From Streptomyces sp. cg36 (GTDB taxonomy: Bacteria > Actinomycetota > Actinomycetes > Streptomycetales > Streptomycetaceae): a stretch of 64,000 bases of DNA. The stretch spans positions 186,001 through 250,000 of the forward strand of contig NZ_CP163521.1 in assembly GCF_041080675.1 (NCBI RefSeq), in the 5' to 3' direction. The translations under genes were made by a program, and so were the position numbers. This document shows, one piece after another, positions 41,624 through 49,240 of this stretch. Below the pieces are notes generated by a model. It ran no database searches. It saw only the letters and a program-made list of their open reading frames with translations, and had not been told where the DNA came from. Each line of letters starts with the position of its first letter. Position 1 is the stretch's first letter.

Positions 41624-43054
41624 GTGAACACCGACGAACTTGACTCCGTTCTGTTTGGAGCGGAGCGCAGGGTACTGAAGATCCAGACCAAGCTGCACTG
41701 TTGGGCCCGTGATGACCCTCATCGCAGGTTCGATGATCTGTTCAACCTCGTCGCCGATCCCGCGTTCCTTCTGGTTGCGTGGGACCGGGTGCGGGGCAAC
41801 AAGGGAGCCCGCACGGCCGGAGTGGACGGGCGCACGGCCCGTTCCATCGAGGCCGGGCAGGGCGTCGTGGACTTCCTCGACGGGTTGCGGTCGCAGGTCA
41901 AGGACCGCAGCTTCTGCCCGCTGCCGGTACGGGAACGGATGATCCCGAAGGCGGGTGGCAAATTGCGCCGCCTGGGGATCGCCACCATTGCCGACCGAGT
42001 GGTGCAGGCTTCCTTGAAGCTGGTGCTGGAGCCGATCTTCGAAGCAGATTTCCACCCGTGCTCCTACGGGTTCCGCCCGAACCGTCGCGCTCATGACGCC
42101 GTGGCCGAGGTCCGCTACTTCGCTTCCCGCTCCTACGAGTGGGTGGTCGAGGGCGACATCACGGCATGCTTCGACGAGATCTCCCATCCGGCCCTGATGG
42201 GCCGGGTGCGGGAACGAATCGGGGACAAGCGCGTCCTGGCACTGGTGAAGGCGTTCCTCAAGGCAGGCATCCTCGGCGAGGACCGCATGCTGCGAGAGAA
42301 CCGCGCCGGAACCCCGCAGGGTTCGATCCTTTCACCGCTGCTGAGCAATGTGGCCCTGACGGTCCTGGACGAGCACATCGCCCGAGGGCCCGGTGGACCC
42401 GCCTCAAGCCAGATGGAAAGGGCCAAGCGCCGTCGCCACCGCCTGCCCAACTACCGGCTCGTCCGCTACGCGGACGACTGGTGCCTGATGGTGTCGGGCA
42501 CGAACGAAGACGCCGAAGCCCTCCGGGAGGAGATCGCAGAAGTCCTGTCCGGGATGGGCCTGCGCCTGTCGCCGGAGAAGACCCTGATCACCCACATCGA
42601 CAAGGGCCTCGACTTTCTCGGCTGGCGCATCCAGCGCCACCGGAAACGAGGCAGCGACCGGCACTACATCTACACCTATCCGTCCGGAAAGGCCGTCAAG
42701 GCCATGACCGGCAAGGTCAGGACGATGTGCCGGACAACGGACACGAGCCAGCCGCTCGATGCCCTGCTGCGTCAGCTCAACCCGGCGCTCAAGGGCTGGT
42801 GCGTCTACTTCCGGCCCGGCGTGTCCAGCGCGACCTTCGCCTACCTGAGCTACTACACGTGGCGCCAGGTCGGGAGCTGGTTACGCCGCAAACACCGCCG
42901 GTCCACCTGGAAGGACCTCCGTCGCCGCTACTGCGACGTCGGATGGTGGCCGGCCTCGGAGGAAAGGCCACTGTTCAACCCCGCGAAGGTAACCACCACG
43001 CGTTACCGCTATCGGGGAACAGTCATCCCGACCCCCTGGCCCGGCCTGGAATGA
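41624..43054 (+). CDS. Group II intron reverse transcriptase/maturase
   Basis: The product is 476 aa. The GTG at 41624 (VNTDELDSVLFG) follows AGGAGG; the frame is open further upstream without support. RT order: domain 0/1 RVRGNKGARTAGVDG, IPKAGGKLRRLGIATIADRV, domain 3 GDITACFDEISH, domain 4 RAGTPQGSILSPLLSN, catalytic LVRYADDWCLM (Y-A-D-D) and GLDFLGWRIQRH. The maturase domain X follows (LKGWCVYFRPGVSSATFAYL). It ends at PGLE with no HNH endonuclease domain. It should help the intron fold and splice and copy it into new sites. Frame and active-site residues are intact. Confidence 0.95.
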   Translation: MNTDELDSVLFGAERRVLKIQTKLHCWARDDPHRRFDDLFNLVADPAFLLVAWDRVRGNKGARTAGVDGRTARSIEAGQGVVDFLDGLRSQVKDRSFCPLPVRERMIPKAGGKLRRLGIATIADRVVQASLKLVLEPIFEADFHPCSYGFRPNRRAHDAVAEVRYFASRSYEWVVEGDITACFDEISHPALMGRVRERIGDKRVLALVKAFLKAGILGEDRMLRENRAGTPQGSILSPLLSNVALTVLDEHIARGPGGPASSQMERAKRRRHRLPNYRLVRYADDWCLMVSGTNEDAEALREEIAEVLSGMGLRLSPEKTLITHIDKGLDFLGWRIQRHRKRGSDRHYIYTYPSGKAVKAMTGKVRTMCRTTDTSQPLDALLRQLNPALKGWCVYFRPGVSSATFAYLSYYTWRQVGSWLRRKHRRSTWKDLRRRYCDVGWWPASEERPLFNPAKVTTTRYRYRGTVIPTPWPGLE

Positions 43055-43088
43055 GAACAACAAACGGTTCCTGAGCAGGACTTGTGGA

Positions 43089-43122
43089 GCGCCCGGTGCT
43101 CGGAAACGGGCACGCCGGGTGC
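43089..43122 (+). ncRNA. Group II intron domain V
   Basis: Exactly 34 nt form the conserved catalytic hairpin. Stem 43089-43096 pairs with 43115-43122, and a 2-nt bulge (43113-43114) precedes an upper stem capped by a GAAA tetraloop (43103-43106). Bases 43090-43092 are the CGC catalytic triad, the form found in group IIC. Confidence 0.92.
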
Positions 43123-43124
43123 GG

Positions 43125-43184
43125 GAAGCGGTCTGGGGAAACGGGCCGGTCGACAAGACCGGCACCGCGCCCCGGATCGACTTC
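43125..43184 (+). ncRNA. Group II intron domain VI with bulged branch-point A
   Basis: The arms 43125-43138 and 43170-43184 pair over 14 positions. The only unpaired base in the right arm is A43180, which is 7th from the 3' splice site counting the last base, the canonical branch-point place. The intron ends AC two bases after the stem. Confidence 0.9.
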
Positions 43185-43439
43185 ACCGTGCACCTCGACG
43201 CCCGTCTGCGGACCTTCATCGACGATCGCGACTGGATCACCTCCTTCCAACTTCCGCCATACGCACCCGACTTGAACCCTGTCGAGGGCATCTGGTCCCT
43301 GATCCGCCGCTCGGGTCAGTGCAACACCGCCTTCGCCGACCCCGACCACCTGATCCGCATCCTGCGCACAAGACTCCGCGAGATCCAGTACCACCCCGAC
43401 CTCCTCGACGGCTGCCTCACCGGAACCGGCCTCACCCTC

Positions 43440-43463
43440 ACGACATCACGCCGCCAACCTCAG
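43440..43463 (-). repeat. Right terminal inverted repeat of the IS630-family element
   Basis: This is the exact inverse complement of 40144-40167. TA at 43464-43465 is the right copy of the target duplication and also part of the transposase stop codon TAA. Confidence 0.9.
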
Positions 43464-43468
43464 TAACG

Positions 43469-43871
43469 GCGCTCGCTCTCACCGTTGCCGTGAGCTCGCC
43501 GGCGTCGGCATCGGGCTCGATCAGGGACCTGCGGGCCAGTTCGTGCAGCCCGCGCTAGGGGGGGCTGTTCCTACGGCATCGTCGTGGACTACTGGTATAC
43601 CACCGGATCGTCGCAGCGGCACGTGGCGTGGGTACGCGCGTCGCGGAGTCCTGTCGCCCGGGATGCGGTGTATCGCGCCCAGTGGTCGTGTCAAGAGCCG
43701 GGCCGTGCCGCTCGGGTGGGTGGGGGATGGCGTCGAGGAACGATTGCCCATTCCTGGCACGAGGTCACGTGGGGGCGCGGCGGCCACACCGGACCGTCCG
43801 TCGCTGCGGGAACCCGCATCTGCGTCCATTTCAACTACGGCAGCGCACGGCAATGCGTCGAGCTCCACTGA
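43469..43871 (+). pseudogene. Possible decayed secreted-protein gene
   Basis: Directly after the IS630-family element a frame reads LALTVAVSSPASAS, like a signal peptide, and stops at 43556. A different frame from about 43569 reads YGIVVDYWYTTG and ends TGPSVAAGTRICVHFNYG plus a Cys-containing tail at 43871. The C-terminal pattern resembles small secreted Streptomyces proteins. No intact frame joins the parts. It may be a gene whose 5' end was lost to the insertion. No family is recognised. Confidence 0.3.
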
Positions 43872-43925
43872 TGTGCGCGGCATTGGACGAGTCTGTCCAG
43901 CCCGCGCCGGGCGCAGAACGCAAAA

Positions 43926-43957
43926 AAGGCCCAGCCCCTGTTGAGGGGCTGGGCCTT
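43926..43957. terminator. 13-bp hairpin with flanking A/T run
   Basis: aaggcccagcccc (43926-43938) pairs with ggggctgggcctt (43945-43957) around a 6-nt loop. A run of A precedes it on the plus strand, giving a U tract on the minus-strand transcript. It terminates the minus-strand gene that ends at 44009. Confidence 0.9.
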
Positions 43958-44008
43958 CGGTTCGGGGGCCTCGGATACCGGGCATCGGGTCAGGGAGCTG
44001 GGCTGGCG

Positions 44009-44353
44009 TTACGTACCCCAGACCGCGGCGCTGCTGCCGTCTGGATCGGGGATGACCACCCCGGTCGCAAGGGCAACCGGATGCCGCATGACGGTGACCG
44101 GCACCGCACCGGACTCGGCAGCCGGTGCCCAGATCATGCGCCACGCACATCCCCACTCGCAGCCGCAGCCGTGGTGCGGATGAGGGTGGCGCAGGAAAAT
44201 GCCGTACGTGAGCACAGCGCGGGGGAAGCGCGGGATGAGGACCGAGGGGCCGTCGCCGAGGTAGAGGTGAAGGTTCCGCCAGCCGTGGGTCCGGGCCATG
44301 TACGCGGCGGCGGCCTCGATGACGTCGGCCCACCGCTGATGGCCGATGGTCAT
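44009..44353 (-). CDS. Hypothetical protein
   Basis: The product is 114 aa (MTIGHQRWADVIEAAAAYMA onward). It has a cluster of His and Cys residues in the middle (RHPHPHHGCGCEWGC) that might bind metal. It ends SSAAVWGT just before a strong terminator. No family is recognised. It is divergent from the integrase fragment and may belong to the conjugative element. Confidence 0.55.
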   Translation of the reverse strand: MTIGHQRWADVIEAAAAYMARTHGWRNLHLYLGDGPSVLIPRFPRAVLTYGIFLRHPHPHHGCGCEWGCAWRMIWAPAAESGAVPVTVMRHPVALATGVVIPDPDGSSAAVWGT

Positions 44354-44459
44354 GAATTCCCTATTGAATGCGCGTGTTGAAGCGGCTTCTGAAGGGCTGG
44401 CCTGTGCGGGCATGGCGTGTTTCTGGGTACGGGCGGCCGGGCCGCGATCTGGGTCAGAC

Positions 44460-44774
44460 GAGCTGCGGACCTGGTCCGAGCGCTTATCGGAACGCGAGGC
44501 GGAGGCGGGAGCGCGTCCTGGCGACGCCATCTTCCTGGCGCCAGACTATCGAGTTGACCCGTTGCTGACCCGGTACGTCCAGTCACGGGCTTTCCGCTCG
44601 CACGCTGGATCGACCCGGCTCAACTACTCGACGGACATCGCTCTGTTCCTGACGTTCCTGTGGGGGCAGGGGAAGGGCTGGCGTGAGGCGGTGGAGCGCG
44701 ACGTCGAGGACTTCGAGTACTGGCGGACCCGTGCACCGGAGAACCCGGAGCGGATCGGCGGGTCGACATGGCAG
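44460..44774 (+). pseudogene. Tyrosine-recombinase integrase fragment (N-terminal domain only)
   Basis: The frame encodes the core-binding domain of an actinobacterial phage-type integrase: FLAPDYRVDPLLTRYVQS, STRLNYSTDIALFLTFLWGQ, DVEDFEYWRTRAPENP and GGSTWQ. Everything after GGSTW, including the R-H-R-Y catalytic domain, is missing, and the HNH gene starts less than 50 bp later on the other strand. It suggests the element's own integrase was destroyed by rearrangement. Confidence 0.7.
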
Positions 44775-44820
44775 GAGAACTGGGCCGCCGGATCAACCGG
44801 ATGCCTGCCGCAGCAACGGG

Positions 44821-45519
44821 CTATGCCTCGCCATCGAGATCGCGCTGCCTGTCAGCGAGGTACTGCCGGACGAGGCGGCCGAGCACTTCACCCTCGTGCG
44901 CGCGCTCGTTGAAGACGGCGCGCTGGAAGGCTCTGACCTCCTCCCGCTCCAGGAACGCGTGCAGAAGCCTCGCCTGCGGATGGAAGTAACCGCAGCAGAT
45001 CAGGCGCGTGCAGTGCCCCTTCAGCTCCTTGACCTTCGGGGTCCGCCAAGGGTAGTGCGGGTACCCCTTGAGCTCCGCCTTGCAGCGATCAAGGATCTCG
45101 AACAGCTCAGTCTTGTTTCCCCACTTCTCCTCACCGTAGTGCAGCTCGAACCACTCGCGGCGATCCGCGTCGGCTATCTCTCGCTGAACGCGTTCCACGC
45201 GCCTTGTGATGCCGGCGAAGACCTTCGGGCTCATCCTCCACTTGGAGCGTGTCAGCTCCGGATATCGGTGGCAGATGTCCATATCTGCAACCCAATGCGC
45301 GGCGCTCTCGTGCTTACTCTTCCGAAGGTTGCAGGGCTTACAGGCAGGGACGAAGTTCCACCAGATGTCGTGGCCTGCCCCGGCGATCGGCCTTTCGTGG
45401 TCCAGTGTGGTGGACGGGGAGCGGCCGCAATACACGCACAGGCCACGTTGCGCAGTCAGCACCATCAGCCACACCCAGGCCTTCTGCTTGCCTCTGTCAC
45501 CTCGGCGAATAGCTTCCAC
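44821..45519 (-). CDS. HNH endonuclease-family protein
   Basis: The product is 232 aa. The GTG at 45519 is preferred because AGGAGGG lies 4 nt upstream. The HNH core reads GLCVYCGRSPSTTLDHERPI, then DIWWNFVPACKPCNLRKS: two C-x-x-C zinc pairs with the D-H, N and C-x-x-C-N-x-x-K pattern. The C-terminal 150 residues are rich in Arg, Glu and Trp and have no match I recognise. It could be a free-standing homing-type or element-borne nuclease. It sits between an integrase fragment and a Tn3 fragment. Confidence 0.85.
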   Translation of the reverse strand: MEAIRRGDRGKQKAWVWLMVLTAQRGLCVYCGRSPSTTLDHERPIAGAGHDIWWNFVPACKPCNLRKSKHESAAHWVADMDICHRYPELTRSKWRMSPKVFAGITRRVERVQREIADADRREWFELHYGEEKWGNKTELFEILDRCKAELKGYPHYPWRTPKVKELKGHCTRLICCGYFHPQARLLHAFLEREEVRAFQRAVFNERAHEGEVLGRLVRQYLADRQRDLDGEA

Positions 45520-45598
45520 TGCACCCTCCTGCCCGTAGCTGGCAGGCGGGATCGTAAGACAGGGCACTGACAATCCGTAGCCGTCGGTCGATCGTCAC

Positions 45599-45882
45599 GC
45601 GGTTCGACGGGGAGGCAAAGACGTCGCGGCGGGTCAGTGCGCGGTGCAGCTGCCCCAGGACACACGCCACGTAGGCGTCGCTGTCCACCGCGCCCTCAGG
45701 CAGCCGGTGTTGGAGTACACCGCCTTCTTCCACGCCGGCGGCACCAGCTCGGCGTCGATCTCCTTGGGCAGCAGCGGGCGCTGGGCCACCTTGCGCCGGG
45801 CCAGCACCGGCAGCCGACGCACCGCCTTGAGCACCCGCCGACCGCACTGCGCGGCGCCCAGCACCACCGCGCACCACGCCAC
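45599..45882 (-). pseudogene. Tn3-family transposase fragment, frameshifted
   Basis: LPVLARRKVAQRPLLPKEID and VPPAWKKAVYSNTG in one frame, then VDSDAYVACVLGQLHRALTR and RDVFASPSNR in the next, form a continuous piece of a Tn3-family transposase (DDE region with the F/V-x-x-P-S-N-R motif). A missing base near 45705 separates them, and both ends are truncated. Confidence 0.75.
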
Positions 45883-45897
45883 GCAGGGGCACCTGTC

Positions 45898-46107
45898 TCA
45901 ACACGCTGACTTGCCAAGGAACATGAACGCGACCGGGTAGAGGTAGTCCTCGATGGCGTCGTCGATCCCGGTGACGTACAGGTCACGGTGGACGATGAAG
46001 CCGTGCTCCACGGCATCTTCGCCGGGAGTCCAGAGCTGCTCGACGGGGTGCAGGGTGCCGTCGTCGCCCTCGCTGGTCTCGATCTCGTACAGGGCCGGGG
46101 CGGTCAC
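45898..46107 (-). CDS. Hypothetical protein, possibly truncated
   Basis: The product is 69 aa (MTAPALYEIETSEGDDGTLH), acidic. The GTG start overlaps the preceding stop by 4 bp, so it belongs to the same operon. It ends VAFMFLGKSAC exactly where the Tn3 fragment begins, so the natural C-terminus may have been lost. No family is recognised. Confidence 0.55.
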   Translation of the reverse strand: MTAPALYEIETSEGDDGTLHPVEQLWTPGEDAVEHGFIVHRDLYVTGIDDAIEDYLYPVAFMFLGKSAC

Positions 46108-46793
46108 ACGCTCACCCCCGCGACGGCGGCGTCCAGGAGCGCCACGACATCGGCCTCATGCGGGTCGGTGAACAGCTGGTGGTCGCTCACGTCGCACGGC
46201 CCGAACCGTACGGAGACCCGGTGGCCGGGCACGAGGGTGGTCTCCCGTCCCTGAAGCGTGGCGGTGATCCGGTCGTGGTCCTGCTGGGCGTGCCGGGTCT
46301 GGGTGTACGGGCCGAGGCGCAGCAGGGTGAAGCCGTCGAGGCTGTCGTCGCGTCGGCGGGCTTCGATGTAGAGGGCGTAGTGGGCGGGGTCCATGCCGAG
46401 GTCGTCAGGCAGGGGCAGGTCGGCGGTGGCGTGGGTGAGCATCGTGTAGCCGGGCTGCCAGCAGCCGGTGATCGCGCTGGTCGGGCAGCGGAGCCAGTCG
46501 TGGTGGGTGTAGCCGAGCCGGCGGCCGTGGCGGGAGGCGCCGGTGTGCGGGGTGTCGGGGTGGACCAGGGTCACGGCGATCAGGTCGGGGCCGTGGTCGT
46601 CTCCGGGCCGGGTCTGCGCCCGCTCGATGAATGGGCCGACGCGCACGGCGATGTCGCGGGCGCTGCCGGGGGTCCAGGGCTCGGGGTTGTGCAGGGCGGT
46701 GAGCAGCGCGCGGAACTGGTCGACGACGGCCTGGTCCTCGGGGGAGAGGGCGCCGGGGGCGTTGCCGCAGCGGCGGAAGAGGGGGCGTTTCAT
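46104..46793 (-). CDS. Hypothetical protein of the conjugative element
   Basis: The product is 229 aa. It starts MKRPLFRRCGNAPGALSPED and contains LLTALHNPEPWTPGSARDIA, RLGYTHHDWLRCP and TLLRLGPYTQTRHAQQDHD. No domain is recognised and no membrane segment is evident. It overlaps its neighbours on both sides by 4 bp, so it is translated together with them. Confidence 0.65.
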   Translation of the reverse strand: MKRPLFRRCGNAPGALSPEDQAVVDQFRALLTALHNPEPWTPGSARDIAVRVGPFIERAQTRPGDDHGPDLIAVTLVHPDTPHTGASRHGRRLGYTHHDWLRCPTSAITGCWQPGYTMLTHATADLPLPDDLGMDPAHYALYIEARRRDDSLDGFTLLRLGPYTQTRHAQQDHDRITATLQGRETTLVPGHRVSVRFGPCDVSDHQLFTDPHEADVVALLDAAVAGVSV

Positions 46794-47344
46794 CGGTTCG
46801 GCTCCTCGGGGATGGGGCGCGGGATGGCCGTCGGCATGGGCTGGTTCAGGTAGCGGGCGGCGATGTTCACGTAGGTGTCGTGGGCGATCCGTGCGGCCTC
46901 GCGGGCCTCGGTGAGTCGCCGCTTGGCCGCCTCACGGTCGGTGCCGACCGCAGAGGTGGGGATGGCCTGCCGGATGGCGTAGGTGAGCGTGATCATGTGG
47001 TCGGCGGCGGCGCGCACGGCTGGGTCCTCGATGAGGACGCGCAGGGCGATGAGCGGGCGGGTGACCGCGTGGCGGGTCGTGTGGCTCTCGCCGCGCAGGG
47101 CCTCGATCCGCTCGGGGCCGGCCTGCTGGAGGACGGCGTCGCCGCGCCTCCACATGGCGGTGCGGTGGTCGGAGGTGGCGCAGGCGAGTGCGGTGACGGC
47201 CTCCAGGCGGTCGCGGCGGACCCTCTCGTCGTGGGTGACGCGCACTTGCCGTTCGGTGGCGCGTTCCTGGAATCGGCCGCTCACGATCGCGCCCAGCAGG
47301 GTGGCGACGATGGCGAGCGCTGCGGTGATGAGGGTGGGTAACAC
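46790..47344 (-). CDS. Small membrane-anchored hypothetical protein
   Basis: The product is 184 aa. The GTG at 47344 (VLPTLITAALAIVATLLGAI) follows GAGAGGG; a longer frame upstream lacks a site. One N-terminal membrane helix is followed by an Arg/Glu-rich, largely helical cytoplasmic part (RFQERATERQVRVTHDERVR). No family is recognised. It is coupled by ATGA to the gene downstream. Confidence 0.6.
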   Translation of the reverse strand: MLPTLITAALAIVATLLGAIVSGRFQERATERQVRVTHDERVRRDRLEAVTALACATSDHRTAMWRRGDAVLQQAGPERIEALRGESHTTRHAVTRPLIALRVLIEDPAVRAAADHMITLTYAIRQAIPTSAVGTDREAAKRRLTEAREAARIAHDTYVNIAARYLNQPMPTAIPRPIPEEPNR

Positions 47345-47430
47345 GCGGGCCCTCTCGGTGTGCTGACGGGCAGTGGGAGGGGAGCGCCGCACCCCGGCCG
47401 GAAGGGCGGGGCGCGGCGCCGGGGTGGCGT

Positions 47431-48042
47431 TCAGGGCATCGACGCCGTGGCGGCGTTCAGGATGGCGGCGTGGTCGAAGGCGAGTCGCTCCGGCAGGGCA
47501 TCCAGGGGCCACCACCGGGCGGTGCGGGCGTCATGCCCGGCGATGACCGTGGCGCCGGCGGGGACCAAGGCCTCGTAGGCGACGGTGACGTACCGGCCGC
47601 GCGGGTCGCGCGCGGGGGAGTCCCAGACGCCGATCTGGCGCAGGGCGTCAGCGGCTACTTGGACGCCGGTTTCCTCTGCCAGTTCACGGGCGGCCGCGGC
47701 GCGGCTGGTCTCGCCCGCGTCGACGTGAGCGCCGGGCAAAGGCCCAGGTGCCCTTGTGCGGCGGCCAGCCGCGCTCGATGAGCAGGACGTCGCCGTGGGG
47801 CGTGAGAGCCACCACGTCGGCGGTGTAGCGGATGGTCTCGGGCGTCTCGGTGTCGGTCGCGTGTGTCTCCCAGGGGTGGTGAGGCCGAGGAACTGGTCAC
47901 TGCCGAGGTCCATCACGACGCGGGCGTCGGTGCTTTGGGCGCGCTGGGCGGCGGCGTACTCTTCGGCCGGCCAGGAGCCGCGGGGATCTCCTGCGGGGAA
48001 CCGTTCCAGGACGGTCCGGGCCTGCGCGGTGGTGGCGGTCAT
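47431..48042 (-). pseudogene. NUDIX hydrolase with two compensating frameshifts
   Basis: The NUDIX box GAHVDAGETSRAAAARELAE (then ETGV) is intact and matches G-x5-E-x7-R-E-U-x-E-E-x-G. The residues before it (VVALTPHGDVLLIERGWPPH, KGTWA) lie in a second frame between about 47740 and 47885. One missing base near 47885 and one extra base near 47740 explain this. With both corrected, the protein is a normal length NUDIX hydrolase cleaving a nucleoside-diphosphate-linked substrate. True decay or sequence error are equally possible. The N-terminal MTATTAQARTVL overlaps the stop of the upstream gene. Confidence 0.75.
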
Positions 48043-48524
48043 CAGCCGTCGCCGCCGTTCACGCGTTCGTGGATGTCGATGAGGGTGGTGATGGCGTCGG
48101 GGTTGTCCGCCGCTCCGACCCACTGCCCGTGTGTGGTGAAGACGGGGACCTGGTCGCGGTCGGCGTCGAAGACGACGATGTAGTCGCCGTAGCGGTCCAG
48201 CACCATGTCGCGCAGGACCGGGATCAGCCCGGTGTCCAGGACCTCGAGAGCCTCGACCGTGAAACGGGCCACGGTGTCGGGTGGCTGGGGCGGGAGCAGG
48301 GTGCCGGTGAGGCGCAGGAAGTTGCCCGGCTGCACCTCGTTGAGCATCTGGTGGGTGATGCGGGAGTCGTGGCTGGTGCAGGTATAGATGATGTCGGGGG
48401 CGTCCTTGGCGCGGGTGTCGGCGTCGACCGGTCGGACGATCAGGTCGAAGGTGGCGGTGCCGGCCGGGCAGGGGGCGGGGATGGCATCGGCCCAGCCGTC
48501 GACGGTGCAGTGTGTGGTGTCCAT
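48042..48524 (-). CDS. Hypothetical protein
   Basis: The product is 160 aa (MDTTHCTVDGWADAIPAPCP). It includes TFDLIVRPVDADTRA and GNFLRLTGTLLPPQ, which looks like a small OB-type beta-barrel. The ending GDYIVVFDADRDQVPVFTTH is also strand-like. A nucleic-acid-binding role is possible but unproved. It is in the middle of a coupled minus-strand operon. Confidence 0.6.
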   Translation of the reverse strand: MDTTHCTVDGWADAIPAPCPAGTATFDLIVRPVDADTRAKDAPDIIYTCTSHDSRITHQMLNEVQPGNFLRLTGTLLPPQPPDTVARFTVEALEVLDTGLIPVLRDMVLDRYGDYIVVFDADRDQVPVFTTHGQWVGAADNPDAITTLIDIHERVNGGDG

Positions 48525-49240
48525 CAGCAGTCCAAGTGGGGGGAGGGGGCGGGCCGTCGTGGTGTCGGGAGGCGCGGCACGGCGCGCGGGGTGGTGAGGG
48601 ACGGCGAGGGGGAGCGGGTGCGGGTGCCGGAGGCGGCCTGACGCAGCGCGGCCCGGTTGTCCGGGGTGCGGAGGTTCTGGAGCGCGCGTTCCTTGAGTAC
48701 CTTGGCGGCGTTCGTGCTGCGGTTCATGCGCGCGCCGATCTCAGGGAACGACAGGTCGTGCCAGTAGCGCAGCCAGAGGCACTCCCGTTGCCCGGGAGTC
48801 AGCCCGGCCAGGGCTGTTCGGAGTTCGGCGACAACGCTGGTGCGGGCCAGGTCGTCGCAGACCCGTTCGCCGATGTCGCCGAGAGCGACGTCATGGTCAG
48901 ACAGGTCGCCGGTCGGGGTCTCCCTCTGGTGCCGGGCGCTCTTGTAGTGGTCGAGCAGCCGGTTGCGGGCGATCGTGGCCAGCCAGGCCCCGAAGTCGCT
49001 GCCGCGCCAGGTGAACGCACTGATCCGGGCCAGGGCCCGGACGAACACGTCACCGGTCAGGTCCTCGCTCAGCTGCCGGTCGTGGGTACGGCGCAGCAGG
49101 TAGGTGTAGATCTGCGGCCGGTAGCGGACGTACAGGTCAGCGAACGCCTCGCGGTCGCCGCAGCGGGCCCGGTCGACGAGGGCGGTCACCGACTCCTCTG
49201 CCTTGGAGGCCTGTCGGGTCGTCGTGTCTGGGGCCCTCAC
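48524..49240 (-). CDS. Sigma-70 family (ECF-like) sigma factor
   Basis: The product is 238 aa. The GTG at 49240 overlaps the preceding stop (GTGA). Sigma-2 is YRPQIYTYLLRRTHDRQLSE plus DLTGDVFVRALARI and WLATIARNRLLDHYKSARHQ. Sigma-4 is LAGLTPGQRECLWLRYWHDL with SFPEIGARMNRSTNAAKVL. A Pro/Arg-rich tail of about 40 residues follows. No anti-sigma gene is adjacent. Presence of a sigma factor inside a conjugative element suggests it directs transcription of element genes. Confidence 0.85.
   Translation of the reverse strand: MRAPDTTTRQASKAEESVTALVDRARCGDREAFADLYVRYRPQIYTYLLRRTHDRQLSEDLTGDVFVRALARISAFTWRGSDFGAWLATIARNRLLDHYKSARHQRETPTGDLSDHDVALGDIGERVCDDLARTSVVAELRTALAGLTPGQRECLWLRYWHDLSFPEIGARMNRSTNAAKVLKERALQNLRTPDNRAALRQAASGTRTRSPSPSLTTPRAVPRLPTPRRPAPSPHLDC

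Larger units (their letters stand above)
41012..43186 (+). mobile_element. Complete group II intron with IIC-like domain V
   Basis: The 5' end is GTGCG (canonical GUGYG) directly after the transposase codons for WDNL plus AA. The 3' end is AC. The last 100 nt form textbook domains V and VI, and an RT/maturase frame fills the middle. Joining the predicted exons restores WDNLNVHLDARLRTF, an uninterrupted IS630 transposase motif. The intron is 2175 nt. The CGC catalytic triad in domain V and the lack of an endonuclease domain in the RT resemble group IIC. Insertion inside a transposase gene instead of after a terminator is not the typical IIC habit. Confidence 0.93.
40142..43465 (+). mobile_element. 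IS630-family insertion sequence carrying a group II intron
   Basis: A perfect 24-bp inverted repeat, CTGAGGTTGGCGGCGTGATG plus TCGT, lies at 40144-40167 and 43440-43463. Both ends are flanked by TA, as expected for IS630/mariner-like elements that insert at and duplicate TA. Without the 2175-bp intron the element would be about 1145 bp, the normal length for the family. The left junction cuts an IS5-like transposase remnant. Confidence 0.9.
40209..43466 (+). pseudogene. IS630-family transposase, frameshifted and interrupted by a group II intron
   Basis: The N-terminal helix-turn-helix part reads from the ATG at 40209 (AAGMFAAGQDNAQVAKLLRV, SVQRWRRSWQRGG) to TWPQVE near 40690. The catalytic part continues in the -1 frame (ALGAYVVFEDEAGFSMTPP, containing the first DDE acid). 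At about 40970 a further shift returns to the first frame (QLDAPLVLVWDNL). The second exon resumes at 43187 with VHLDARLRTFI and QLPPYAPDLNPVEGIW, which has the last DDE glutamate, and stops in the right terminal repeat. The first shift may be programmed; the second looks like damage. The enzyme is probably inactive. Confidence 0.85.

Noticed and set aside
41330..42187. Minus-strand frame inside the intron
   Set aside because: Shadow of the RT gene; the RT frame has all family motifs.
36060..44400. tRNA gene or att core marking the integration site of the element
   Set aside because: I saw no tRNA-like cloverleaf and no direct repeat I could pair with the right side, which lies beyond the window.
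44009..44530. Longer version of the 114-aa hypothetical protein
   Set aside because: The extension covers the divergent integrase fragment and has no ribosome site; MTIGHQRW is the likely start.
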